Part shown: piece by piece, positions 1-9,435 of the stretch
Layout of the letters: every line of letters begins with the position of its first letter
Position numbering within the stretch: the stretch's first letter is position 1
Source: Aquaticitalea lipolytica
GTDB taxonomy: Bacteria > Bacteroidota > Bacteroidia > Flavobacteriales > Flavobacteriaceae
NCBI RefSeq assembly: GCF_014641635.1
Contig: NZ_BMIC01000001.1
Coordinates: 1,370,641 to 1,434,640 of the forward strand
Direction: 5' to 3'
DNA length: 64,000 nt
The notes under the pieces: generated by a model
The model's database searches: none
What the model was told of the DNA's origin: nothing
The model's input: the letters and a program-made list of their open reading frames with translations, nothing else
Program-made: the position numbers and the translations under genes

Positions 1-380
1 ATTCAGAACATATTGATAACGTAACAGGATTGGTCTTAAAAGATGATGTTTTTAAAGAAATGGCCTATAAAAATGGTAAAAAAACATTATCAGATATTAA
101 AAGAGACATCATTATTGTTAGCAGACGTATTGCAATTCCAAAATTGTTTGAAAAACTTGTTGATAGTAAAAACCACATGGCTTTGGTAGTTGACGAATTT
201 GGTTCTGTTAGTGGTCTTGTTACAATGGAAGATGTTATAGAAACACTTTTAGGTTTAGAGATAATGGACGAAAGCGATAGTGTTGCCGATTTACAATCGC
301 TTGCAAGGCAAAACTGGGAAGCAAGAGCCAAACGATTGGGAATGATTGATGATGACATCAAATCGAAAACTAAAAAGTAA
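1..380 (+). CDS. CNNM/CorC-like CBS domain protein, C-terminal part
   Basis: The reading frame is open from base 3 and runs off the left edge, so only about 125 C-terminal residues are visible and the start is missing. They carry the end of a CBS pair: the segment HMALVVDEFGSVSGLVTMED followed by VIETLLG is typical of the second CBS domain of hemolysin/CNNM (CorC) family transporters, which link a DUF21 membrane domain to CBS domains in metal-ion homeostasis. The tail after the CBS domain is short and ends in a basic SKTKK, without the larger CorC-HlyC domain. The stop codon overlaps the ATG of the next gene (TAATG), so the two are probably cotranscribed. GldE-like relatives share this fold and cannot be fully excluded. 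Confidence 0.8.
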   Translation, partial: SEHIDNVTGLVLKDDVFKEMAYKNGKKTLSDIKRDIIIVSRRIAIPKLFEKLVDSKNHMALVVDEFGSVSGLVTMEDVIETLLGLEIMDESDSVADLQSLARQNWEARAKRLGMIDDDIKSKTKK

Positions 381-853
381 TGGTAGAATGCATTATCAAA
401 TCGCCATTAGGATACACTAAAATTGTCGGTGATGAAGAAGGTGTTTCTTCTGTTGTTGTTTTAAATTCTGAAGAAAAAGAAACTGATATTATTCCTGTAG
501 AATTAGAAGATTGTGTCATTCAACTTAATGAATATTTTGCAGGAGACCGAACACTTTTCGATCTTAAACTCAATCCTGAAGGGACTACATTTCAAAAACA
601 AGTTTGGAATGCACTTCAAACCATCCCTTATGGAAAAACATTGTCTTATTTAGAACTATCAAAACAACTTGGTGATGTTAAAGCTATAAGAGCTGTTGCC
701 AATGCTAATGGTAAAAACCCTCTTTGGATTATAGTGCCTTGCCACAGAGTCATTGGTAGTGATGGGAGTCTTACTGGCTATGCTGGAGGATTGCATCGCA
801 AACAATGGCTATTAGAACACGAGAGTCCTTATAAGCAACAATCTTTATTTTAA
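380..853 (+). CDS. ogt: Methylated-DNA--protein-cysteine methyltransferase
   Basis: A suicide DNA repair protein that moves the methyl group of O6-methylguanine (or O4-methylthymine) to its own cysteine. The 157-residue length matches Ogt-type proteins without an Ada domain. The C-terminal half has the winged-helix DNA-binding part with the arginine-finger region RAVANANGKNP (about residues 104-114) and the active-site motif VPCHRVIGSDG with acceptor Cys121, then the conserved LTGYAGG. The ATG overlaps the stop of the CBS protein gene by one base, which indicates translational coupling. The serine hydrolase gene follows after 32 bases. Confidence 0.93.
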   Translation: MVECIIKSPLGYTKIVGDEEGVSSVVVLNSEEKETDIIPVELEDCVIQLNEYFAGDRTLFDLKLNPEGTTFQKQVWNALQTIPYGKTLSYLELSKQLGDVKAIRAVANANGKNPLWIIVPCHRVIGSDGSLTGYAGGLHRKQWLLEHESPYKQQSLF

Positions 854-885
854 TTTCTTATATTTAATTCCTTAAAATAAATGAA

Positions 886-2037
886 ATGAAATTCTTCAAA
901 AAATTCTTGAAATGGACCATAATTATAGTAGGTCTAATAGTAGCAACATTATACATTACAGATACAGATTATTTGCTTAAAGCGGTTAGAACCATTTATC
1001 TTAAAGGTTATACTACTGCATATTTAGAAGATTATAAAGAGTTTGATAATGAAGTTGTCAATAACGGAACGCCTCAACCTTGGCCTAATCATAAAAATTA
1101 TAACTCAGTTAAAGAAACTGATAAGCTAAACGAGATTAATAAAGCCAACGGAACCATAGCATACGTCATTATCAAAAACGATAGTATTTGGTTTGAAAAC
1201 TATTATGATGGATTTGGTGAAGACTCAAAAAGCAACTCTTTTTCCATGGCAAAAAGTTATGTCTCTGGATTAATGGGAAAAGCAATAGAGCAAGGATATA
1301 TTAAAAGTCTTGATCAACCTGTTGGCGATTTCTTTCCAGAATTTAGTGAAGGTTTGGCAGCAAAAATGACTGTTGGCGATTTATCGTCAATGGCTTCTGG
1401 CACTAATTGGGATGAAGCCTATTACTCACCACTATCAATTACTACTAGAGCTTATTTTGATGATGATTTAGAAAAAGTAATTCTTGGGCTTAAAGTTGTT
1501 AATGAGCCAGGAACAGCTTACAAATATGCTAGTGGTGATACTCAATTACTAGCTATGGTAATAGAAAAAGCGACAGGTAAAAAACTATACGATTACTTAA
1601 CTGAAAGTTTCTGGAAACCTCTTGGTTCTGAAAACTCTACTTTATGGCAGGTTGATAGCGAAGCACATGATTTAGTAAAAGCTTATTGCTGTATTGCAAG
1701 TAATGCAAAAGATTTTGCGCGTTTTGGAAAACTTTATAAAGATCATGGAAAATGGAATGGCATACAGGTTTTAGATTCTGCTTTTATAGCTAAATCTGTT
1801 ACGCCTCGTTTTGCTGCAAGTCCAGAATATGGATATGGTTGGTGGCTTAAAAATGTTGGTGATAAACAATTTTTTATGATGCGTGGTCATCTTGGACAAT
1901 ACGTTATTGTTGAGCCAAATGACAATGTAATTATTGTTAGACTTGGACATTCTAAAGGCGCTGGTGACGCTATTGCAACGTTTACAGATGATATAACTAC
2001 TTATATTGATGAGGCTTATAAAATGCTTGAAAAATAA
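886..2037 (+). CDS. Beta-lactamase-family serine hydrolase
   Basis: A 383-residue membrane-anchored hydrolase of the class C beta-lactamase/penicillin-binding fold. An uncleaved-looking hydrophobic anchor spans about residues 9-24. The catalytic motifs are in order: SxxK as S120-M-A-K123, the Tyr motif YAS at 214-216, and HLG at 335-337 in the place of KTG. Relatives include 6-aminohexanoate-dimer hydrolase and esterase EstB types. The substrate cannot be told from sequence: peptide, amide or ester are all possible. It lies on the same strand as ogt and only two bases before the exonuclease gene, so they are probably one transcript. Active-site orientation should be periplasmic given the N-terminal anchor. 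Confidence 0.85.
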   Translation: MKFFKKFLKWTIIIVGLIVATLYITDTDYLLKAVRTIYLKGYTTAYLEDYKEFDNEVVNNGTPQPWPNHKNYNSVKETDKLNEINKANGTIAYVIIKNDSIWFENYYDGFGEDSKSNSFSMAKSYVSGLMGKAIEQGYIKSLDQPVGDFFPEFSEGLAAKMTVGDLSSMASGTNWDEAYYSPLSITTRAYFDDDLEKVILGLKVVNEPGTAYKYASGDTQLLAMVIEKATGKKLYDYLTESFWKPLGSENSTLWQVDSEAHDLVKAYCCIASNAKDFARFGKLYKDHGKWNGIQVLDSAFIAKSVTPRFAASPEYGYGWWLKNVGDKQFFMMRGHLGQYVIVEPNDNVIIVRLGHSKGAGDAIATFTDDITTYIDEAYKMLEK

Positions 2038-2039
2038 TT

Positions 2040-2753
2040 ATGATAACCAAACTCAATCTTGAAGACATATTGTTTTTGGACATAGAAACAGTTCCAGAAA
2101 CACAACATTTTTCTGATTTAGATAGAACCAAACAAGATCTTTGGGAGCACAAATCACAATACCAACGTAAGGAAGATATAACTGCCGAAGAGTTTTATGA
2201 ACGTGCAGGAATTTGGGCAGAGTTTGGTAAAATTGTTTGTATTTCGGTTGGTTATTTTAATATTCAAGGTGATATAAGAACCTTTAGAGTCACCTCTTTT
2301 CATGGTGAAGAAATTAAAATTTTAAAAGATTTTAAAAACTTATTATTGTCTCATTTTAGTCAGGCAAAACATTTGCTGTGTGCTCATAATGGTAAGGAAT
2401 TTGACTTCCCTTATATAGCAAGACGTATGATTATTAATAATATTGAATTGCCTTACAAACTCAATTTATTTGGCAAAAAACCATGGGAAGTACCTCATCT
2501 AGATACTTTAGAGCTGTGGAAGTTTGGCGACTATAAAACTTATACCTCTTTAAAGCTTTTAACCAACGTTTTAGGAATACCTTCTCCTAAAGATGATATT
2601 GATGGTAGTGAGGTTTGTAAAGTGTTTTATGAAGATAATGATATTGATAGGATTGTTACTTACTGTGAAAAAGATACAATAGCTGTCGCACAGATCTTTT
2701 TAAGATTACGAGGTGATGCGATACTACACGACAGTGAAATTATTCATATATAA
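2040..2753 (+). CDS. Predicted 3'-5' exonuclease (PolB-like, DEDDy)
   Basis: A 237-residue ribonuclease H-fold exonuclease of the family named for its likeness to the exonuclease domain of family B DNA polymerases. The four acidic residues of the DEDD superfamily are visible: D14 and E16 in FLDIETVPE (Exo I), D122 in HNGKEFDFPYIARRM (Exo II), and Y208-x3-D212 in YCEKDTIA (Exo III, so the DEDDy type). It should be a stand-alone nuclease acting on DNA or RNA 3' ends; the polymerase domain is absent. It is the last gene of the leftmost + group, two bases after the serine hydrolase, and is followed by a bidirectional terminator. Confidence 0.85.
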   Translation: MITKLNLEDILFLDIETVPETQHFSDLDRTKQDLWEHKSQYQRKEDITAEEFYERAGIWAEFGKIVCISVGYFNIQGDIRTFRVTSFHGEEIKILKDFKNLLLSHFSQAKHLLCAHNGKEFDFPYIARRMIINNIELPYKLNLFGKKPWEVPHLDTLELWKFGDYKTYTSLKLLTNVLGIPSPKDDIDGSEVCKVFYEDNDIDRIVTYCEKDTIAVAQIFLRLRGDAILHDSEIIHI

Positions 2754-2756
2754 TTT

Positions 2757-2868
2757 TTGCAAAAAGGATTAAAGCATTTGTTTGAGCTCTTTTGGTTTTT
2801 AACCAGAAAGCGAGTGCTGAAAGCCTGTTTTATAGCAATGCTATAAATTTGCCAAATAATAAAAACAA
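2757..2868. repeat. Candidate extragenic element with palindrome
   Basis: This gene-free stretch directly follows the exonuclease stop. It remains open for 31 codons in the exonuclease frame and is also open in another frame that continues through the terminator, although no plausible start exists. It contains a 19-base near-perfect palindrome at 2829-2847 whose arms are TTTATAGCA and TGCTATAAA around one A. The texture (open in more than one frame, palindrome, adjoining terminator) is that of an extragenic element that recurs between flavobacterial genes rather than a gene. Only one copy is in the window, so its repetitive nature is inferred. Confidence 0.35.
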
Positions 2869-2897
2869 AAAAGTCCAGACATTACATCTGGACTTTT
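2869..2897. terminator. Bidirectional intrinsic terminator
   Basis: A perfect 11-base stem, AAAAGTCCAGA and TCTGGACTTTT, around a 7-base loop. The A-run before and T-run after make it work on both strands. It sits between the convergent exonuclease (+) and metalloprotease (-) genes and can end both transcripts. Confidence 0.85.
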
Positions 2898-2916
2898 CAA
2901 ATTTAAAATAACTATA

Positions 2917-5900
2917 TTATTGCTTAATAAAGCGCTTGGTAAACGTTTCTCCGTCAGCAATGAAACGAACTTGATAAACAGCAGACTCTAGTTTGCTAAC
3001 ATCTATAGTTTCGTTAATAACTTTGCCTTTGGCAACTATTTGACCAATTCCGTTGTATATCTCATAATTTACATCTCTGAAATTAGAAACTACATTAAGT
3101 ATATTCCCTCTAACTGGGTTAGGATATAGTTTTATATCTGATATAGCATTAGAGACCTCTGTTTCTTCTCCTCTAGCTGAACTTTGAATACAGAAAGTTG
3201 TTGCTTGAGATGAACCAAAACTGCCGCCTGAAACTATTGTTCCTAATGAACCTGTTAATGTATAAGAACCACTTCCATATGAACAACATATACCATCTCC
3301 ATAACTATCTGTGATAGTAAAAGTATAATCACCAGGAGCTAAGCCTGAGAATGTTCTTGTAACTGTTGATCCATCAGGATTTGCAGTTGAATATGAAGCT
3401 GAATCTATTGTTGTACCTGACGCATTTCTAAGTGTCCAAGCAGTTTCTTCAGGATAGTTATCAAAAGTAATACTTAATGATACGTTTCCAGTGTTACAAG
3501 TTGGTGGAGGTGTAGAACCATCTACTAAACTCACATCATCTATTGCAATATCTGCTTGCCATGTACTTCCAACATTTCTGTTAAAACGTAATTGTATAGA
3601 TCCTCCTGCGTAAGCTGATAAATTGACACTTGCAGATTGCCAAGCATTACCTTTATTACCAGACTCGTTCCAAATGCTTGTCCAAGTCGCACCATTATCT
3701 GTACTAACTTCTAATGCAATCGTTCCCATATCAGAAGCGCCATACATATGGTACATAAAATTAAACGTTGGGCTGCTTAAAGCACTTAAATTAAAGCAAG
3801 GTGAATTTAAAATTGCGCGCTTACTCGGATAATTAGGACTAGATGCTTCAACATAAACATAATAACTACCTTGTGATGCACTTGATGGTCCTGTATTACT
3901 AGATGGTGTTCCATTAGCATCAACAGTCCAATCAATGTCATCTGCTGTTGACTGCGTCCAAGCTCCTAAAGTATTTTCAAATCCTTCACTATAAGGGAAA
4001 GACGAAATTCCTCCAGAACATCCACTTGAAGGTTGAGTAACAATAACTGTTCTCGTAACCTGTGTAGCTGCATTACCTGCTGCATCACTTACATTATAGT
4101 TAACTAAATATGTTCCTGCTGCAGATGTGTTTACTGTTCCTGTAATAACGATGTTAGCAGTTATGTTTCCATCAACATTATCAGTTGCTGTTGCGCCTTG
4201 TTCTGTATAAGTATCTCCAACATTTAAATTTATTGTTGATGCACCATTTAAAGTAATAACTGGTGGTGTTGTATCTGGTGGTGTAAGTGTTGTAACATTA
4301 ACCGTATTACTTGCACTTGAAACGTTACCTGCTGCGTCTTTTGCTCTTACACTAAAGCTATAAGCTGTACTTGGTGTAAGTCCTGTAACTTGACGTGTTG
4401 TTCCTGTTACAGTTGCAATTATTGTTGCACCTTGATAAACATCGTATCCTGTTACGCCTACATTGTCTGTTGAAGCATTCCAAGATAAATTTGTTGACGT
4501 TTGAGTTGTTCCACTAGCAACTAAATTTGTTGGTGCAGTAGGTGCTGTTGTGTCTGGTGGTGCTAAAGTTGTTACATTAACCGTATTACTTGCACTTGAA
4601 ACATTACCTGCAGCATCTTTAGCTCTTACACTAAAACTGTAAGCTGTACTTGGTGTTAATCCTGTTACACTTCGTGTTGTTCCTGTTACAGTTGCAATTA
4701 CAGTTGTTCCTTGATAAACATCGTATCCTGTTACTCCTACATTGTCTGTTGAAGCATTCCAAGATAAATTTGTTGACGTTTGAGTTGTTCCACTAGCAAC
4801 AAGACTTGTTGGTGCAGATGGAGGTGTAGTATCGGGTCCTGAAGCCTGAATAACAACTGTATAATCTTCAACTTCACCATAAGTAAACGATTCACAAGAT
4901 GTAGGTATACCATTATATTTCATAGAAACACGCATTCTAGTTGAGTTTTCAACAGCACTTGCAGGTATTGTAAAACTTCCACTAACTGGTGTTGCATTTG
5001 TAGCTGCTTGTGTCCATACTTGTTCACCTGCATCTGCAAAATCACCATCTCTATTATAATCAATCCAAACGGAATACCCTTCATTATAAACTGTTCCAGT
5101 CCAAGTTGGAGTTACAGTAATTGTATATTGAGTTCCTTTAGTTAATGTCGTAGATATGTTTGTAAAGTTCGAGTAAAATTGTGCTCCAGAAGCATTGTTA
5201 ATAGTATTTAATTGAACTCTGCTAATGTATTCGTCGTTAACATTTGTGCTAGCAGAGGTACAATAGTTTAATTGAACATCTGTAGTTGTAAATGTAATTG
5301 GACTACTATAAGCCGAATTGCTTCCACCACTACACTTACTTCTTACTTGAGCTTGGTATTGAGTTAAAGTGCTCAATCCTGTTAAGTTTGTAGAAACTCC
5401 AGCAACAGCAACTGTTGTCCAAGTTGATGATCCTACTACTCTGTATTGTAAATCGTAAGTTGCTCCAGGTACTGAATTCCAGCTTAATGTTGCTGAACTC
5501 GATGCTACATTTGAAGCAGCTAAACCTGTTGGCACAGTTGCATTACATACAACCGTTCCAGCTATTGTAAAGTTTGTATTAGAAATGTCAAAGAAAATAT
5601 GATTAGACCCTTTAACCATAATTCTATTTTGATTACCTTGATTATTTGGTACAGTAATTACATGAGACCCATCATTAGGTGTATTTGTTGCTAGCGTAAT
5701 TGGATAGGTATTACCTCCATCAGTAGACAGAAAAATATCTACGTTAGCTGCATTAACACCATTCCCTGTAGTTCCTGCTACACTCCAAGTTACTGTTTGA
5801 GAAGTTCCTGCATTCCAAGTAACATTTGTGTTAGGTGAGTTTACAACAAAAGGTCCAGCTGTTCCATTTACAGTTACAACCATATCATCACTATTGTTTG

Positions 5901-7482
5901 CTGCTCCACCTGCTTTATTATCTCTAACAGTCATTCTAAAAGTCATAGACCTAGCAACATTTGGCACTGCTTCCCATTGCCATGAAGTCGAACCCGCTTT
6001 AATAGTTTCAAGTCTAGGAAAATAACGCTTCGTATCTGTTGTTGGACTAAATGATCTAAACGCTGGGCCAGAAGTAGCAGTTACACTTGGGTTTGTCGTT
6101 GATGACGTTCCTGTATTATACTGTTCCCAGCAATATGTAAGTACGTCCCCTGAGTTAGCATCAGTTCCTGAACCATTTAGTACAAATGGAGTTCCTTTTG
6201 GAATTGTATAATCACTACCTGCATTAGCTGTAGGAACTGCATTACCTGTATTAATATTAGTTTGACAACTTTTAGATTTTATATAATTAGTAATCTGTTC
6301 TATTGTTCTTGCATGAAAATAAGGGTCACTATGCGCTTGCACATCTGTTGAGCCTGTAATCCCTGCATAACCCATAATTGTTGAACCACTTCCTGGTTCC
6401 ATTTGTGCGCCTGTACCACCTTCATTACTAAATGTGAATGTGTGATTACCACCAAATTGATGTCCCATTTCGTGAGCAACATAATCTATATCAAAATTAT
6501 CTCCAGTAGGAACTGTGTGTGAAGTCCAACCACTTCCTTTTTGATTGTTTGTACAAACACAACCTATACAGCCAGCGTTACCATTATTTTGTAGGTTAGC
6601 AAATAAATGACCAATATCATAATTTGCTTCTCCAATTACACTTGTTAAAGTAGATTGTAATTGGCTATTATAGCCTGAAGTATTATTCCCATAAGGATCA
6701 CTACTAGTACTTGTATAAATAACACTATCTGTATTACCTACTAAAACCATTGTAGCATTAAAATCATTTTCAAAAACACCATTTACACGAGTCATAGTTG
6801 CATTAATTGCCGCTAAAGCAAGTGCTTTTGTACCACCATGATATGCAGTATATTCTCCAGTTGCTGATACAGCTAATCTGTATCGACGAAGTATTCCGTC
6901 ATCTGCATTTCTTAATGTACTTGCATCACCATCTATGTTTTTACTCATTGAGTCAGTAACTAAACACTCAAAATCATCAGGTGTAGCAACTTTATCAGCT
7001 CTTTTATAAACAACATACTGTGATAAATCGTTAGTATATGCCTCAATGAAAGTTGCTGATTGGTTAGCTGATAATCTCATACTTTGAAACCCAAGAGGAG
7101 AAACACTAAAACGAATCACAGCAGATGGATCATCTATACCTTGACCAGCATAAGATTTAATCTCAGGAAATCGAGCCTCAAGTTCTGGAGACATATTAGA
7201 TGCTTCAACTATTCTATAACGTTCCATTTTCCCTTCAGAATTTGGAAACGATAAAATAACACTAGAAACTCTAGAAACATTCTCTCTCTTTGGCGCTTGA
7301 ATAAGTGCTTGTTTAAAAGCATTCATATTAAGGCTAAACACTTGAGATTTTGGTAAGTTAGCTTTGTCAGCTTTAACTTTAGAACTGCTAGCTAATGATT
7401 GCTTTTGCCAAAAGTTGTCCTTTTGCGAAAAAGCCAGAGTAGCACTCATAAACATGATAATACATAATAGTTTTTTTGTCAT
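2917..7482 (-). CDS. Secreted reprolysin-like metzincin protease, T9SS cargo
   Basis: A 1521-residue multidomain exoprotease. Signal peptide at residues 1-19, propeptide-like region to about 190, then a reprolysin (M12B)-like catalytic domain with zinc motif HEMGHQFGGNH near residue 337 and the Met-turn STIMGYAG some 25 residues later. Next come a PKD/cadherin-like segment, an FnIII domain (about 648-735), a GEVED domain ending YGEVEDYTVVI, two almost identical FnIII repeats of 93 residues, a DUF5011/HYR-like Ig domain, a MAM-like domain (ADDIDWTVD region), and a calcium-rich-looking C2-like segment (DSYGDGICCSYG). The last 75 residues are a type A T9SS sorting domain (KLYPNPVRGN, ending FTKRFIKQ). 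It is therefore expected to be exported by Sec, then by T9SS, and attached to or released from the cell surface. It is transcribed alone and ends at the shared terminator. Confidence 0.92.
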   Translation of the reverse strand: MTKKLLCIIMFMSATLAFSQKDNFWQKQSLASSSKVKADKANLPKSQVFSLNMNAFKQALIQAPKRENVSRVSSVILSFPNSEGKMERYRIVEASNMSPELEARFPEIKSYAGQGIDDPSAVIRFSVSPLGFQSMRLSANQSATFIEAYTNDLSQYVVYKRADKVATPDDFECLVTDSMSKNIDGDASTLRNADDGILRRYRLAVSATGEYTAYHGGTKALALAAINATMTRVNGVFENDFNATMVLVGNTDSVIYTSTSSDPYGNNTSGYNSQLQSTLTSVIGEANYDIGHLFANLQNNGNAGCIGCVCTNNQKGSGWTSHTVPTGDNFDIDYVAHEMGHQFGGNHTFTFSNEGGTGAQMEPGSGSTIMGYAGITGSTDVQAHSDPYFHARTIEQITNYIKSKSCQTNINTGNAVPTANAGSDYTIPKGTPFVLNGSGTDANSGDVLTYCWEQYNTGTSSTTNPSVTATSGPAFRSFSPTTDTKRYFPRLETIKAGSTSWQWEAVPNVARSMTFRMTVRDNKAGGAANNSDDMVVTVNGTAGPFVVNSPNTNVTWNAGTSQTVTWSVAGTTGNGVNAANVDIFLSTDGGNTYPITLATNTPNDGSHVITVPNNQGNQNRIMVKGSNHIFFDISNTNFTIAGTVVCNATVPTGLAASNVASSSATLSWNSVPGATYDLQYRVVGSSTWTTVAVAGVSTNLTGLSTLTQYQAQVRSKCSGGSNSAYSSPITFTTTDVQLNYCTSASTNVNDEYISRVQLNTINNASGAQFYSNFTNISTTLTKGTQYTITVTPTWTGTVYNEGYSVWIDYNRDGDFADAGEQVWTQAATNATPVSGSFTIPASAVENSTRMRVSMKYNGIPTSCESFTYGEVEDYTVVIQASGPDTTPPSAPTSLVASGTTQTSTNLSWNASTDNVGVTGYDVYQGTTVIATVTGTTRSVTGLTPSTAYSFSVRAKDAAGNVSSASNTVNVTTLAPPDTTAPTAPTNLVASGTTQTSTNLSWNASTDNVGVTGYDVYQGATIIATVTGTTRQVTGLTPSTAYSFSVRAKDAAGNVSSASNTVNVTTLTPPDTTPPVITLNGASTINLNVGDTYTEQGATATDNVDGNITANIVITGTVNTSAAGTYLVNYNVSDAAGNAATQVTRTVIVTQPSSGCSGGISSFPYSEGFENTLGAWTQSTADDIDWTVDANGTPSSNTGPSSASQGSYYVYVEASSPNYPSKRAILNSPCFNLSALSSPTFNFMYHMYGASDMGTIALEVSTDNGATWTSIWNESGNKGNAWQSASVNLSAYAGGSIQLRFNRNVGSTWQADIAIDDVSLVDGSTPPPTCNTGNVSLSITFDNYPEETAWTLRNASGTTIDSASYSTANPDGSTVTRTFSGLAPGDYTFTITDSYGDGICCSYGSGSYTLTGSLGTIVSGGSFGSSQATTFCIQSSARGEETEVSNAISDIKLYPNPVRGNILNVVSNFRDVNYEIYNGIGQIVAKGKVINETIDVSKLESAVYQVRFIADGETFTKRFIKQ
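4277..4834 (-). repeat. Tandem 279-bp duplication encoding two FnIII domains
   Basis: Two adjacent copies with a period of 279 bases (93 codons), at about 4277-4555 and 4556-4834. At protein level they differ at only 7 of 93 positions by my count. DNA identity is also high, including long identical runs such as the one shared at 4455-4498 and 4734-4777. This points to a recent duplication or to gene conversion inside the protease gene. Confidence 0.85.
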
Positions 7483-7603
7483 AATCTGATTTTTAAATTA
7501 TTATTATTTTTTTGAGGGAATTTATCCGAATTTAGAAAAATTTTTAAAAATTTTGTTGTGTTATTATTAAAAATAATAGCTTTTTTTAACTATTTATTAA
7601 CAA

Positions 7604-7618
7604 TACGGTTTTACCGTA
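7604..7618. promoter_or_regulatory. Inverted repeat in divergent promoter region
   Basis: TACGGT and ACCGTA around three T's form a perfect 6-base inverted repeat between the divergent protease (-) and ABC ATPase (+) genes, about 38 bases before the ABC start. It is a candidate operator. No convincing pair of -33 and -7 elements was found for either gene in this 173-base gap. Confidence 0.3.
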
Positions 7619-7655
7619 ACACTATTGAAGAAAATGACTACATTTACTTATTATT

Positions 7656-9347
7656 ATGACACAAAAAAAACTGCTTGATGTAAATAATTTATCAATTTCG
7701 TTTCAATCTGATGGAATTGACAAAGAGATTATTCATCATATTTCATATACACTTAATAAAAATGAAATATTAGGAATTGTAGGTGAATCTGGTTCAGGAA
7801 AATCAGTATCTACTTTGGCAATTTTAGGATTACTCCCAAAGCAAATTTCTAAAATTACTAGCGGAAGCATCCTTTTTAATGAAAAAGACTTAACACAGTT
7901 AAATACTAAAGATTTTCAAAACATAAGAGGGAGTGAAATTTCAATGATTTTTCAAGAACCAATGAGTTCATTAAACCCATCAATGAAATGTGGCCAGCAA
8001 GTTGAAGAAATATTATTACAACATACCAATTTATCAAAGTCTGAAGCCAAAACAGAAACCCTTTCTCTTTTTGAAAAAGTGAAATTGCCTTCACCTCAAC
8101 GTATTTACAATGCATATCCGCATGAAATTTCTGGAGGGCAAAAACAGCGTGTTATGATTGCTATGGCTATAGCTTGTAAACCAAAAATTTTAATTGCTGA
8201 TGAGCCTACAACAGCATTAGATGTAACTGTACAAAAAGAAATTATTCTATTGCTTAAACAACTTCAATCTGAAGAAGAAATGAGTATTATTTTTATTTCT
8301 CATGATTTAGCATTAGTCTCAGAAATTGCTAATAGAGTATTGGTAATGTATAAAGGTGATATTGTAGAGCAAGGTGAAGTTTTAAAAATTTTTAAGACTC
8401 CAGAGCATATATATACTAAGGCCTTATTAAGTTCTAAACCTTCATTAAGTGTGCGTTTAAAACGTTTACCTACTATTAAGGATTTTATGGAAAACATCAC
8501 AAAATCTGATATTATAACCAAAAAGGAACGTGAAAATTCTCACTCAAAACTATATGCAAAAACACCTCTATTAGAAGTAATAAATCTTGAAAAAGAATAC
8601 ATTTCAAAATCTGGATGGTTTGGTAAACCAGAATCGTTTATGGCTGTCAATAATATTAGCTTTAAGTTATATGAAGGTGAAACTCTTGGGCTAGTAGGAG
8701 AATCTGGTTGTGGAAAATCTACATTAGCAAACGCAATTTTACAATTAGATAAAGCAACTTCTGGGCAGATATTATATAGAGGGATAGATATTAATAAGCT
8801 TCCATCTTCTGAAGTAAGAAAATTAAGAAAAGATATTCAAATAATATTTCAAGATCCTTATGCGTCTTTAAACCCTAGGATTCCTGTAGGGAAAGCTATA
8901 ATGGAGCCTATGAAAGTACATCATATAGGAGAATCTAATGAGGAGCGAAAAACTATGGTTTTAGATTTACTTCAAAAAGTAGGTTTAGATGAAAGTTTTT
9001 TTAGTAGATATCCTCATGAGTTTTCTGGTGGTCAACGCCAAAGAATAGGCATTGCTAGAGCTATTGCTCTGCAGCCAAAACTTATTATATGTGATGAGTC
9101 GGTTTCAGCTTTAGATATTTCAGTACAAGCTCAAGTATTAAATTTATTGAATGATTTAAAAGACAATTTTGAGTTTACTTATATCTTTATTTCACACGAT
9201 TTATCTGTAGTGAAATATATGTCTGACCAATTAGTTGTAATGAACAAAGGGAAAATTGAAGAAATTGCAGATGCTGATAAAATATACAACAATCCAGTAC
9301 AAGAGTACACTAAAAAATTAATTCATGCTATACCTAAAGGGTTATAG
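7656..9347 (+). CDS. Dipeptide/oligopeptide-type ABC transporter, fused double ATPase
   Basis: A 563-residue protein made of two complete ATP-binding cassettes, equal to DppD and DppF fused head to tail. First cassette: Walker A GESGSGKS (43-50), signature SGGQKQR (near 158), Walker B ILIADEPT (near 180). Second cassette: Walker A GESGCGKS (near 348-355), signature SGGQRQR (near 455), Walker B IICDES (near 478). The C-terminal oligopeptide-type extension follows each cassette ([20 protein letters not shown]). It energises a peptide or related permease whose membrane subunits are not in this window, as is usual for orphan fused ATPases in this phylum. An alternative substrate such as glutathione or nickel cannot be excluded. 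The gene is monocistronic and its terminator overlaps the stop codon. Confidence 0.88.
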   Translation: MTQKKLLDVNNLSISFQSDGIDKEIIHHISYTLNKNEILGIVGESGSGKSVSTLAILGLLPKQISKITSGSILFNEKDLTQLNTKDFQNIRGSEISMIFQEPMSSLNPSMKCGQQVEEILLQHTNLSKSEAKTETLSLFEKVKLPSPQRIYNAYPHEISGGQKQRVMIAMAIACKPKILIADEPTTALDVTVQKEIILLLKQLQSEEEMSIIFISHDLALVSEIANRVLVMYKGDIVEQGEVLKIFKTPEHIYTKALLSSKPSLSVRLKRLPTIKDFMENITKSDIITKKERENSHSKLYAKTPLLEVINLEKEYISKSGWFGKPESFMAVNNISFKLYEGETLGLVGESGCGKSTLANAILQLDKATSGQILYRGIDINKLPSSEVRKLRKDIQIIFQDPYASLNPRIPVGKAIMEPMKVHHIGESNEERKTMVLDLLQKVGLDESFFSRYPHEFSGGQRQRIGIARAIALQPKLIICDESVSALDISVQAQVLNLLNDLKDNFEFTYIFISHDLSVVKYMSDQLVVMNKGKIEEIADADKIYNNPVQEYTKKLIHAIPKGL

Positions 9348-9363
9348 CATGAATATTTTTTTA
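9321..9363 (+). terminator. Intrinsic terminator overlapping the ABC ATPase stop codon
   Basis: Perfect 12-base stem ATTCATGCTATA (9321-9332) and TATAGCATGAAT (9343-9354) followed by a run of T's. The left arm encodes the last codons of the ABC ATPase, and the right arm starts inside the TAG stop codon, so coding and termination signals share bases. Confidence 0.85.
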
Positions 9364-9435
9364 GTTAAGGTTAAAATGTTTTTTAACAATTTAAATGTTT
9401 TTTGAAAACCAGCTAAAAACTTATTTTCAAAAAAA

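Noticed and set aside
7625-7646. Promoter TTG / TACATTTA before the ABC ATPase gene
   Set aside because: The spacing is only 11 bases instead of about 19-21, and the -7 element is imperfect.
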